Assembly: GCA_039590215.1 (NCBI GenBank)
Contig: JBDHFX010000012.1
Span: 1 to 23,065 of the forward strand
Length of the DNA: 23,065 nt
Source: CAMYLR01 sp039590215
GTDB lineage: Bacteria; Gemmatimonadota; Gemmatimonadetes; JACCXV01; JAHWKZ01
Direction: 5' to 3'
Each line of letters starts with the position of its first letter. Position 1 is the first letter of the stretch. This document shows positions 14,030-22,032 of this stretch, piece by piece. The notes beneath the pieces are model-generated. The model saw only the letters and a list, made by a program, of their open reading frames with translations, was not told the origin of the DNA and searched no databases. A program made the position numbers and the translations under genes.

Positions 14030-15259
14030 TTAATCGGCCGGGAAAGGTGTACGCCGCCGGAACCGTACCTTGCGTACACGTTGTGGCGTGGCATCAAGTA
14101 CGTCGAGCGTCCATCCCCGATGAACGATCACGTCGCCCACTTTGGGGATCCGCCCGAGCCGGGCGATCACAAATCCGGCCACGGTCTCGGCCCGATCAGT
14201 CGGCAGGTCGACACCGCGCGCACTGTTAATCTCCGTGATCGGTACTTGGCCGTCAACGACGAACGCGCGACGATTGGGCTCGGGTTGGGTATCGTGCTCA
14301 TCTCGAATATCGCCCACCAATTCCTCGACCAAGTCCTCCAGAGTGACCATGCCAACGACCTCAGCGTCGTCGGAAATGACCGCGAGGTGACAACGACGAC
14401 GCTTCATCTCGAGCAGTAGCGTGTCACAACGAGTACCAGGACTACTGTGAACGACGGGACGAGCGGCTGGTCTTTGCTCGGGTGTGCCGCCAAACAGATC
14501 AAACACGTGCACCATGCCGAGAATCGATACCGAGTCAGGACCTCTGATCGGTATGCGGGAAAAACCGGTGCGTCGAACCAGCGTGGTGATATCACCGATC
14601 GTTGCGTCCCACCCAGCATCAACGACCCGACTGACCGGGGTCATGATGTCCTCGACTCTCGTGCGACCAAACTCGAACACGCCACTGATGATCTCCCGTT
14701 CACCCGATTCCACTAACCCCTCGCGCTCACCCTCAACGAGCATCAACTCAAGGCCGCGCTGATCCAGTGCAGCTTGCATCTCTGACGTTCCGCCGGCGTA
14801 CTGGAAAATCAAAGACGCGATTCGGTCAGCAAACCGACTAATCGGTCCGAAGATCCAGGTCCCAGCGCTGAGGATTCGGATTGTCGAGGCTGACGTTCGA
14901 TCACGCCCACCGTCAACGAACCTGCCCGACACCACCTCCTCTGCCCCAAACAGGAGCGGCCCTAGAATGAGCGTGACGACTAGGGCCACAACCCAAGCCG
15001 ATCCACCCGCAAATCGCTGCATCGTTGCGGCCATGAGAACCGCGGCGGCGGCAACCGCCACCGCGTGTCCCGCGCGAATCGGTCCCAACAAATGACCCGG
15101 TGATTCACCAAAGCGAGCCGATGCCCAACCCGATCCGCGGACGGTGTCCAAGACCCATCGCTGCAGCCGCACCCTGCCGGCCGATAGCAACATCCTCTCA
15201 GAGGCGGCAAAAAAAGTGGCGGCGGCAACCGCCGCTGCTATGCCCAGCAGGGCGATCAC
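14030..15259 (-). CDS. CNNM/CorC (HlyC) family protein, paralogue 2
   Basis: This family links a DUF21/CNNM membrane domain to a CBS pair and a C-terminal CorC_HlyC domain; members are associated with Mg2+ (and Co2+) efflux. The product has 409 residues: membrane domain about 1-155 (first helix with TFFAASERMLLS), the usual helical linker (GTSEMQAALDQRG to EREIISGVFEFG, 158-198), CBS 1 (VEDIMTPVS), CBS 2 ending VVGMVTLEDLVEELVGDIRDEHD, and the CorC_HlyC domain (VPITEINSARGVDLPTDRAETVAGFV). Where the family usually has a PK-containing segment after the third helix, this protein reads FGAEEVVSGRF. The start is GTG 15259, overlapping the upstream paralogue as GTGA. Transport activity is an inference. 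Confidence 0.88.
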   Translation of the reverse strand: MIALLGIAAAVAAATFFAASERMLLSAGRVRLQRWVLDTVRGSGWASARFGESPGHLLGPIRAGHAVAVAAAAVLMAATMQRFAGGSAWVVALVVTLILGPLLFGAEEVVSGRFVDGGRDRTSASTIRILSAGTWIFGPISRFADRIASLIFQYAGGTSEMQAALDQRGLELMLVEGEREGLVESGEREIISGVFEFGRTRVEDIMTPVSRVVDAGWDATIGDITTLVRRTGFSRIPIRGPDSVSILGMVHVFDLFGGTPEQRPAARPVVHSSPGTRCDTLLLEMKRRRCHLAVISDDAEVVGMVTLEDLVEELVGDIRDEHDTQPEPNRRAFVVDGQVPITEINSARGVDLPTDRAETVAGFVIARLGRIPKVGDVIVHRGWTLDVLDATPQRVRKVRFRRRTPFPAD

Positions 15260-16473
15260 GCGGCGTCGCCTTCGGCAGTCGATCCATCGTCATCGAGGGG
15301 TTCGGCGATCACCTTGGTAATCCGCTTGCCATCGACGGTCTCGACCCGAAAAAGCCAATCAGCCAGGCGGACCTCTTCCCCACCCTCCGCAATTCTCCCC
15401 ATCTCGCTTGCTACCAGCCCACCGACCGTTTCGACTTCGTCCGCCCGTAGATCAGCACCAGTCAACTCGTTGAAGTCGTCGAGATCGAAACCACCGTCCA
15501 GCCGATACCGCCCGCCGGCGATCAACTCGACACGAGGCTCCTCACGATCGTGCTCGTCGCGTATTTCCCCAACCAACTCTTCGATGATGTCTTCGAGCGT
15601 TACGATGCCCGCCATGCCACCGTACTCGTCGACGACGACCGCCATGTGGATACGATCGCGTTGGAACTCTCGTAGTAAGTCGTCGATCCTCTTCGCCTCG
15701 GGAACGAAGGTCGGCTCCCACAGGAGCTCCTCGATCGTGTCGGGGGCCTTCGCCAACCCATGGGCGAACACGACCAGCTCCTTCGCGTACAAGACCCCGA
15801 CCATCGTATCCAGGTCGCCCCGGTAGACTGGAATGCGCGAGTGCCCTGTGCCTTTGACCAGCTCCACTGCGTCGCGCCACGAGGAACCCGCGTCGATGGT
15901 TACCACGTCAGGGCGCGGCGTCATGACCTCGCGCACGGTTGTCTCGCCAAACGAGAAAAGCGACGGTGCGTCTGGTGAGGCCGGGTCGGTGTCTGACGCG
16001 TCTTCGTCTGGGGCGCTCGAATCCGCGCGGCGCCAGAAGTCATCCAGATGTCCGAGAATCGTCATTGCTGGCTCGACCGCTCTTATCCACACCACCAATA
16101 CCGGAGCGGTTCTTCGTGCCCACGCTTCGGGCCGCTCGGCGCCGATCGCGCGCGCCACCCGATCGGCAAACACCAACGCGATCAATGCCACAGCTAGCAC
16201 CAATCCAAGCCCGACTAGAACACCAAACCGCTCCCCCGTCAATAGGTCTGCGGTCAACCAGCTCGTCGCCGCCATCCAGACAAAAAAGACGATGCGGCCA
16301 AATGAGGTTCCACGTTGAAGGTGATCGGGACTGCGGATGAGCTCTGCTACACTCGTCGTCTCGGCAGTCAGTTGACTCGGCTTGAGCGAGAACAACGAGC
16401 CCTCACAAAGCGCGAAGAAACTGATCCCAGTGAATCCAAGAAAAGCCGCTACGAGGAGTCCGATTTCATTCAT
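15256..16473 (-). CDS. CNNM/CorC (HlyC) family protein, paralogue 1
   Basis: This is a 405-residue protein with the same plan as its neighbour. The membrane domain spans about 1-145 (first helix GISFFALCEGSLFSL), followed by CBS 1 (TVREVMTPRPDVVTID, about 179-194), CBS 2 (GGMAGIVTLEDIIEELVGEIRDEHD) and CorC_HlyC (YRLDGGFDLDDFNELTGADL). The usual helical linker before CBS 1 is replaced by a short acidic, low-complexity stretch (about 150-170, rich in D, S, P, A). The segment FADRVARAIGAERPE stands where the family usually has EhhPKALG. ATG 16473 has AGAGG 8 nt upstream and lies 24 bp after the ybeY stop. It is overlapped by paralogue 2 and followed by mgtE, pointing to magnesium homeostasis. 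Confidence 0.89.
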   Translation of the reverse strand: MNEIGLLVAAFLGFTGISFFALCEGSLFSLKPSQLTAETTSVAELIRSPDHLQRGTSFGRIVFFVWMAATSWLTADLLTGERFGVLVGLGLVLAVALIALVFADRVARAIGAERPEAWARRTAPVLVVWIRAVEPAMTILGHLDDFWRRADSSAPDEDASDTDPASPDAPSLFSFGETTVREVMTPRPDVVTIDAGSSWRDAVELVKGTGHSRIPVYRGDLDTMVGVLYAKELVVFAHGLAKAPDTIEELLWEPTFVPEAKRIDDLLREFQRDRIHMAVVVDEYGGMAGIVTLEDIIEELVGEIRDEHDREEPRVELIAGGRYRLDGGFDLDDFNELTGADLRADEVETVGGLVASEMGRIAEGGEEVRLADWLFRVETVDGKRITKVIAEPLDDDGSTAEGDAA

Positions 16474-16497
16474 CCGAATCGCCTCTCGATCCGGCGC

Positions 16498-16935
16498 CTA
16501 ACCCCCTTCGGCGACGGCGCACTGAACCCACTGTTCCTGTTTCTCTCGCATAGTTCGATCGGCCGACTCTGTCTCATGATCATAACCCGCCAGGTGCAGG
16601 GCACCGTGAACGAACAATCTGCAGAGTTCGCGCTGAATAGGCTCCGCACGTCGGGTTGCCTGCTCACGCGCTCGATCGATCGATACGTAAATGTCACCGA
16701 TGACCCCGCCGGATCGCTCGAGTTCGTACGGAAACGCGAGCACGTCAGTTGGACCCGTCTTGGCACGAAATTGCGCGTTCAATAGAGCGAGGTCCTCGTC
16801 ATCGGTGAGGATACAGTTCACCGTGCCGACCTCCAATCCCCCCTCAGCCAATAGCGAGGCTAGCGTTTGGACGGGAAAGGGATCGAACTCAGACGGGGGT
16901 TCGATCAGCGGATGAAAGTGGATCCGAAGGCTCAT
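16498..16935 (-). CDS. ybeY: Endoribonuclease YbeY (rRNA maturation factor)
   Basis: YbeY is a zinc-dependent RNase acting in 16S rRNA 3'-end maturation and ribosome quality control. The 145-residue product has the metal-binding signature HGALHLAGYDH (110-120, His110, His114, His120), preceded by LNAQFRAKTGPTDVLAFPY and GDIYVS. ATG 16935 lies inside the end of the HD-phosphodiesterase gene (47-bp overlap); the N-terminal MSLRIHFHP looks like the family's first strand, so I keep this start. The phoH-pgpH-ybeY order is conserved across many bacteria. The call is secure. Confidence 0.95.
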   Translation of the reverse strand: MSLRIHFHPLIEPPSEFDPFPVQTLASLLAEGGLEVGTVNCILTDDEDLALLNAQFRAKTGPTDVLAFPYELERSGGVIGDIYVSIDRAREQATRRAEPIQRELCRLFVHGALHLAGYDHETESADRTMREKQEQWVQCAVAEGG

Positions 16936-19162
16936 CTCGGGCCTCGGGTGCGTGCAGTGACACCGTCGGGTAATCGATTCGGTGGTGGTGAATCCCGCCC
17001 AATACAGAGACGAACTTCTCCTGCACTATGGCTAGGTCACGAAAAGTCAGATCAGCCTCGTCGAGCTGGTGCTCCTCCAACTTCATCTCCACGATGCGAC
17101 GAACGGCTTTCCGGAAGCTCTCCGGGGATGGATCACTTACGACCCGGCAGGCGGCTTCGACCGAGTCGGCGAGCATGACAACCGCGGTCTCCTTCGATCG
17201 TGGTCGCGGCCCCGGGTACACGAAATCGCTCGCCATCTGGTCATGACTTCGACCTTGCTGCTCCGCCTTGTGCCAGAAATACGTCAGACGAGTCGTGCCG
17301 TGGTGCTCGCGGATGAAGTCGATAACGTCTTCTGGAAGTCCCGCTGCGGTCGCCATCTCTATGCCGTCGTGAACGTGGCGAGAGACGATCCGAGCACTTG
17401 CCTCGGGGCTCAGCGAGGTGTGAGGGTTGACTCCGCCGCGCTGGTTCTCGGCGAAATATTCGGGCCGCATCCCCTTTCCGATATCGTGATAGTAGGCACC
17501 AACACGGGTCAGGAGCGAGTTGGCCCCGATGCCCTCTGTCGCAGCCTCGGCAAGGTTGCCGACGATAATTGAATGATGGTACGAACCCGGAGCCTGGAGG
17601 AGCAGCTCCTTTAGCAACGGTCGGTTGAGATCGGCGAGCTCGAGCAGTGTGAGATCGGTCGTCCGACCGGAAGCCCACTCTAGAATGGGCAACAAACCCA
17701 TCGCGAGGAAGACCGCCAGGCCGGCACTCAGCGCACCCCAACCCAACGCGACGCCGAAGTCCCCCCAACCCCAGAATTCGGTCAGCCCCAGAGCGGCGAG
17801 CGCGATTGCGTACCCCACGATAATGAACAGCAGGGTCTCGTAGAAGTGTGTCCTCCGACGGATGCGGCGCACGCTCCACGCACCTGCTAATCCGCAGACG
17901 ATGCCCGTCCACAACAGCGGAAAACCGGGTTCCACCTGCGCGCTTAGATAGACCGCACTGAACAGGGTAACCGCCACGCTAAGCCGAGCATCCCAGAGGA
18001 TTGCCACCATCACCGAACCAAATGCAATCGGAGCTGCGTACACGGGGATCGCTTCAACGCGATCGAACACCGCCGCCAACCCAGCCACCAGCGCCCAAAT
18101 CATCGTTAGGACGCCGACGGCGCGATAATCTCCAAAAACATCGCTCCGGTACATGAACAGGAAGAAGCCAAACAAGAACAGCAGCACGACCCCAATGAAC
18201 AACGATCCGAGCGCCGCACGAACGTCGTCCACCGTGACCCCGCCGCGGCGACGATTCAGCTCATCCGACAGGCTACGGAGCTTTTCGGCCTGCTCCGGGC
18301 TGACGCGGGTGTGCTCAGCGACGACCAGCTCCCCTTCGAGCACCTCGCTCTTAACCGGGCTCACCGTTCGTCGGGCCTCTGAGCGGCGCAGCGCGGTCAA
18401 CGACGGATGCGCTTCGAGATTGGCTGGAATGACGGCCGGCAACAACTGCTCGGCGATCCGCTGGACCGCTGGGTCTTCAATCGGTGACAATCGTCTCAGC
18501 GCCGGGATCTCAACACCCGGTCGCAAACCGACGACCTCGGATCGCGGTATCACTCCCTCGCTTCCATCCGGTTGCAATACTGAGATCTGAGTGCCTGGGA
18601 TCCGACCCAGATCGGCGGCTCGCAACATCAGGTGTTCGACGTAAACCGCTGGCAGCACCTGACGCGCTAGCGAGCGGATCTCTGCCCGGATACGGGGGTC
18701 GGTCAACGCTCTCTGCTCAGTGGGCCGCAACCCTACGCTTCGGCCGTTGACTCGGTTTAGCTGGGCGAGCTCGGCTGCGCTCGGTGAATCAACTTCGAAT
18801 CGGCTCAGATAGGCGTCGAGCTCGGCTACAGCCGAGTCAGCCAGCGCCGGCTCGTGCGAGAAAACCGGCGGGACCGAGATCGCCGCCCGCTCCTGCAGCT
18901 CCTCCAATTCACTTTCATCTCGAAGAACCGGAAAATCGAACGGCGCCAACACATCTTCGGAGGCCACCACCCCCACCCGAACGGCGGGCACTTCGTAGCC
19001 ACCCTCTGGCGGAAAGAGAATCAGCGTGAGCAGCGCAATCACCATTACAAGACCCAGGCGGAACGCCAGCCCGCGCGGAGACTCAGCATCACGGCCCGAC
19101 TTCCATCCATCACGAAGCACGGTCAGCCTGTGAACCAAGCGGTTCCAGTGACTAGCGCTCAC
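16889..19162 (-). CDS. pgpH: PgpH-family membrane HD phosphohydrolase (7TM-HD)
   Basis: PgpH (YqfF) proteins hydrolyse cyclic di-AMP in Firmicutes; the same activity is inferred here. The 757-residue protein has an N-terminal membrane helix (about 33-50), an extracytoplasmic 7TMR-HDED domain (about 55-310), a multi-helix membrane block (about 318-500) and a cytoplasmic HD domain. HD-domain residues visible are GSYHHS (His529/His530), YYHDIGKG (His559, Asp560), EHHGTT (619-624) and Asp666 in MLADSVEA. Length is typical. The start is GTG 19162, overlapping phoH as GTGA; the stop lies inside ybeY. No diadenylate cyclase is in the window, so the substrate should be treated as probable only. Confidence 0.93.
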   Translation of the reverse strand: MSASHWNRLVHRLTVLRDGWKSGRDAESPRGLAFRLGLVMVIALLTLILFPPEGGYEVPAVRVGVVASEDVLAPFDFPVLRDESELEELQERAAISVPPVFSHEPALADSAVAELDAYLSRFEVDSPSAAELAQLNRVNGRSVGLRPTEQRALTDPRIRAEIRSLARQVLPAVYVEHLMLRAADLGRIPGTQISVLQPDGSEGVIPRSEVVGLRPGVEIPALRRLSPIEDPAVQRIAEQLLPAVIPANLEAHPSLTALRRSEARRTVSPVKSEVLEGELVVAEHTRVSPEQAEKLRSLSDELNRRRGGVTVDDVRAALGSLFIGVVLLFLFGFFLFMYRSDVFGDYRAVGVLTMIWALVAGLAAVFDRVEAIPVYAAPIAFGSVMVAILWDARLSVAVTLFSAVYLSAQVEPGFPLLWTGIVCGLAGAWSVRRIRRRTHFYETLLFIIVGYAIALAALGLTEFWGWGDFGVALGWGALSAGLAVFLAMGLLPILEWASGRTTDLTLLELADLNRPLLKELLLQAPGSYHHSIIVGNLAEAATEGIGANSLLTRVGAYYHDIGKGMRPEYFAENQRGGVNPHTSLSPEASARIVSRHVHDGIEMATAAGLPEDVIDFIREHHGTTRLTYFWHKAEQQGRSHDQMASDFVYPGPRPRSKETAVVMLADSVEAACRVVSDPSPESFRKAVRRIVEMKLEEHQLDEADLTFRDLAIVQEKFVSVLGGIHHHRIDYPTVSLHAPEARDEPSDPLSSADRTPV

Positions 19163-20145
19163 TTGTCCCGCTCCGGGTCGGTGGGTACCAACTTCTCATA
19201 GGCCGTGATGATCTTCTGGACGAGTGCGTGACGGACGACATCTTGTGCTGTCAAATAGACAAACTCGATGCCATCGATTCCAGTCAGAATGCGTTCGATC
19301 TGAAGTAGACCCGAAAACTCTGCTGGCGGTAGATCGATCTGTGTTTTGTCACCGGTGATGACCGCTCTCGAGTTGAGCCCCAGACGCGTCAGGAACATCT
19401 TCATCTGACGAGTGGTCGCGTTTTGCGCCTCGTCGAGGATCACAAACGCATCCGCCAACGTCCGGCCACGCATGTAAGCCAGCGGTGCGATCTCGATTAC
19501 ACGCGTCTCGATGTGGCGACGCACCCGATCGCCCGGAAGCATGTCTTCGAGCGCATCGTACAGCGGCCGGAGGTACGGATCGACCTTCTCCTGCAGGTCA
19601 CCCGGCAGAAAACCGAGCGTCTCACCGGCCTCCACAGCCGGCCTCGCGAGGACGATGCGGCGAACAGCGCGCCGTTGAAGCGCGTCGATCGCCATCGCTA
19701 CGGCCAAGTAGGTCTTGCCAGTACCCGCCGGACCGATCGAAACCACGATGTCATTCTCGGCCATCGCCGCCAGGTAGGATTCCTGTCCTGCCGTCTTGGG
19801 GCGAATGATCTTCTGTGTGCCGCGAATCGCCACCCGCTCGGCGCCCGCAGAAGACGGAAGCTCAACCGCGCCAGCCTCCAAGCCATCGTAGAGACGGCGG
19901 ATGTCCTGCACGTCGAAGCCAGCACCCGTTTGCACCAGCTCGATCAAGTGTTCAATCAGCCCAGTCGCGCGGGCCACGGCGCGATCGCCACCACGCACGC
20001 GCAATTCGCCTGCGCGAACGACCATGCGCGTTCCGCTGAGATTCTCGATCAGCTTGAGGTTTTTGTCTTGTGTTCCGAAGAGCGCCAGCTGATCGACGCC
20101 GTCCAGCCGGATAGCTTGGCTGCGGGAAGAGGCTTCAATAACCAC
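19159..20145 (-). CDS. phoH: PhoH-family ATPase
   Basis: PhoH proteins are P-loop ATPases related to superfamily 1 helicases, often near ybeY and thought to act in RNA metabolism. The 328-residue product has an N-terminal KH-like segment (about 12-75, IRLDGVDQLALFGTQDKNLKLIE), Walker A GPAGTGKT (138-145), ARPAVEAGETLGFLPGD (the ARPAVE motif typical of PhoH), Walker B FVILDEAQN (234-242) and TRLGLNSRAVITGDKTQIDLP. The start is taken as GTG 20145; no Shine-Dalgarno is clear, and the first ten residues are not conserved, so it could start slightly later. It is 38 bp downstream of aspS and overlaps the pgpH-like gene. Confidence 0.95.
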   Translation of the reverse strand: MVIEASSRSQAIRLDGVDQLALFGTQDKNLKLIENLSGTRMVVRAGELRVRGGDRAVARATGLIEHLIELVQTGAGFDVQDIRRLYDGLEAGAVELPSSAGAERVAIRGTQKIIRPKTAGQESYLAAMAENDIVVSIGPAGTGKTYLAVAMAIDALQRRAVRRIVLARPAVEAGETLGFLPGDLQEKVDPYLRPLYDALEDMLPGDRVRRHIETRVIEIAPLAYMRGRTLADAFVILDEAQNATTRQMKMFLTRLGLNSRAVITGDKTQIDLPPAEFSGLLQIERILTGIDGIEFVYLTAQDVVRHALVQKIITAYEKLVPTDPERDK

Positions 20146-20183
20146 AACTAGACAGATAAGTTAGCTAGCGCGGTCGCGGCTCG

Positions 20184-21986
20184 TCAACCCGAGGCCTCGG
20201 GTTCTTCCACGCGAATATGCAGCTCGGCGAGGTCGCTCTCGTCCGCGATCGACGGCGCCCCCTCGAGCAACGCGCTGGCGCTGGTGGTCTTTGGGAATGC
20301 GATCACCTCACGTAGGCTCGCGGCGCCCGCAAACAACATCGCGATACGGTCGAGCCCGAGCGCGACTCCACCGTGCGGCGGGGCGCCGTGCTCCAATCCC
20401 TCCAGCAGGAAGCCGAACTTCTCCTGGGCTTCCGCCCGGTCGATGCCCAACATCTCGAAAGCGCGCTCCTGTACCTTACGCTGGTGAATACGAATCGAGC
20501 CGCTACCGAGCTCGTAGCCGTTGAGAACCAAGTCGTAGGCCTCCGACTCGATCGTAAGCGGGTCATCCGCGTCCAACGCTTCCAACCCACCCCGCAGCGC
20601 GGTAAATGGGTGATGGCTAGGCTCGAGCTTTCCATCATCGCCCCGCTCGAACAATGGAAAGTCGACGATCCACAAGAGTCGCCACGGGGATCGATCGTCG
20701 ATCCAATCACGCTCGGCAGCAACATGAAGTCGTAGCTCCCCGAGCGCCGCTTGGGCCGCGCGCTTTTCACCAGCCACGACGAGCAACAGATCACCGGGTT
20801 CAACGCTCGCGATCTCCCCGGCCGCGTCCCAATGCGCCCGGTCGACGAATTTGTCAACCGCAGTTCGCCAACCGTCGGCGTCACGGCGAGCCCACACCAG
20901 ACCGTTTGCTCCCGCCCCACGTGCCACCTCGGTCCAGCGATCGATCGTACCACGGCTCTCTTCACCGGCCGCCGGCGCTCGAAGCGCGACCAACCGTCCG
21001 CCCGCACTGACGACGTCATCGAACACGCGAAAGCCCGTGTCATCAAATGCATCCGTTACGTCGGTCAGCTCCTGCGCGATCCTGAGGTCGGGCTTATCGG
21101 TCCCGAAGCGAGCCATCGCTTCGTCATAGGTCAGTATCGGAATCTCGCCCGGGTCGTGGTCCAGGCATGATTGAAACAGATGGCGAAAGAGCCCGGTAAC
21201 CACCTGGATCACATCCTCGGCAGTGACAAACGACATTTCGAGATCGATCTGGGAAAACTCGGGTTGCCGGTCCGCGCGCAAATCCTCGTCTCTGAAACAC
21301 CGCGCGATCTGATAGTAGCGATCGTATCCGGCAACCATGAGGAGCTGCTTGTACAGCTGCGGTGACTGTGGTAGGGCGTAGAACTTGCCCGGATGCACCC
21401 GCGACGGGACCAGGAAGTCCCGCGCGCCCTCCGGTGTGCGACGCGTCAGTATCGGGGTCTCGATCTCCCAAAAACCGAGTCCATCCAAGTAACGTCGAGT
21501 CTCGATGGTGATTCTGTGACGTAACCCGAGTGCCTTCGTGGGGGCCAACCTCCGCAGCTCGAGATAGCGGTGGCGGAGCCGCACCTCTTCAGCTACTTCG
21601 CCACCTTCCTTCTCCACGTCCACTGGGAACGGCGGTGTCGCCGATTCGTTAAGCAGCCGGCAAGCAGCGACATCGACTTCGATCGACCCAGTCGCCATCT
21701 CGGGGTTGACACTCTCTTCCGGGCGAGCGAGGACGGTCCCCTCGACTGCAACGACGTCCTCTGCTCTCAGCCTCTCAACCGTCGCGAATACGTCGGCTGA
21801 CAACCGTTCGGGCGAGGCTACGCACTGGACTAGGCCGTAGCGGTCGCGGAGATCGAAGAACACCAGCCCGCCGTGGTCACGCCGGCGATGGATCCAGCCG
21901 CAGAGAGCCACCGATTCACCGACGTCGTTATCGCTCAGTGCACCGGCGACCCGGCTTCGCAGGGAGGTCGCGAGATAGTCTTTCAT
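20184..21986 (-). CDS. aspS: Aspartyl-tRNA synthetase (bacterial type, probably non-discriminating)
   Basis: The enzyme charges tRNA-Asp, and perhaps tRNA-Asn, with aspartate. The 600-residue product is the bacterial type with an N-terminal OB anticodon-binding domain, class II core and GAD insertion. Class II motif 2 is FRDEDLRADRQPEFSQID (231-248) and motif 3 GGVALGLDRI (539-548), followed by FPKTTSA. In the anticodon-binding domain the segment RRRDHGG carries His38 where tRNA-Asp-specific enzymes such as that of E. coli have Leu; this His is associated with non-discriminating AspRS, which also charges tRNA-Asn for GatCAB amidation. ATG 21986 is the start, with no strong Shine-Dalgarno. A perfect inverted repeat lies just upstream. 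Confidence 0.96.
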   Translation of the reverse strand: MKDYLATSLRSRVAGALSDNDVGESVALCGWIHRRRDHGGLVFFDLRDRYGLVQCVASPERLSADVFATVERLRAEDVVAVEGTVLARPEESVNPEMATGSIEVDVAACRLLNESATPPFPVDVEKEGGEVAEEVRLRHRYLELRRLAPTKALGLRHRITIETRRYLDGLGFWEIETPILTRRTPEGARDFLVPSRVHPGKFYALPQSPQLYKQLLMVAGYDRYYQIARCFRDEDLRADRQPEFSQIDLEMSFVTAEDVIQVVTGLFRHLFQSCLDHDPGEIPILTYDEAMARFGTDKPDLRIAQELTDVTDAFDDTGFRVFDDVVSAGGRLVALRAPAAGEESRGTIDRWTEVARGAGANGLVWARRDADGWRTAVDKFVDRAHWDAAGEIASVEPGDLLLVVAGEKRAAQAALGELRLHVAAERDWIDDRSPWRLLWIVDFPLFERGDDGKLEPSHHPFTALRGGLEALDADDPLTIESEAYDLVLNGYELGSGSIRIHQRKVQERAFEMLGIDRAEAQEKFGFLLEGLEHGAPPHGGVALGLDRIAMLFAGAASLREVIAFPKTTSASALLEGAPSIADESDLAELHIRVEEPEASG

Positions 21987-22002
21987 TCTGCTTTGCCGCT
22001 AG

Positions 22003-22030
22003 GCGCGCAGCAGTATACCTGGCTGCGCGC
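22003..22030 (-). promoter_or_regulatory. 9-bp perfect inverted repeat enclosing a -10-like box upstream of aspS
   Basis: GCGCGCAGC and its exact complement GCTGCGCGC flank a 10-nt loop between the upstream gene's stop and aspS. On the minus strand the loop contains TATACT, a near-consensus -10 box about 27-32 bp before the aspS ATG. There is no T-run, so a classical terminator is unlikely. It may be an operator over an aspS promoter or an RNA hairpin between the two genes. A matching -35 box is weak. Confidence 0.45.
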
Positions 22031-22032
22031 GA

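Noticed and set aside
14030..16473. Recent tandem duplication of the CNNM/CorC genes
   Set aside because: The two proteins share domain order but differ widely in membrane and linker sequence, so the duplication, if local, is old; no nucleotide repeat is visible.
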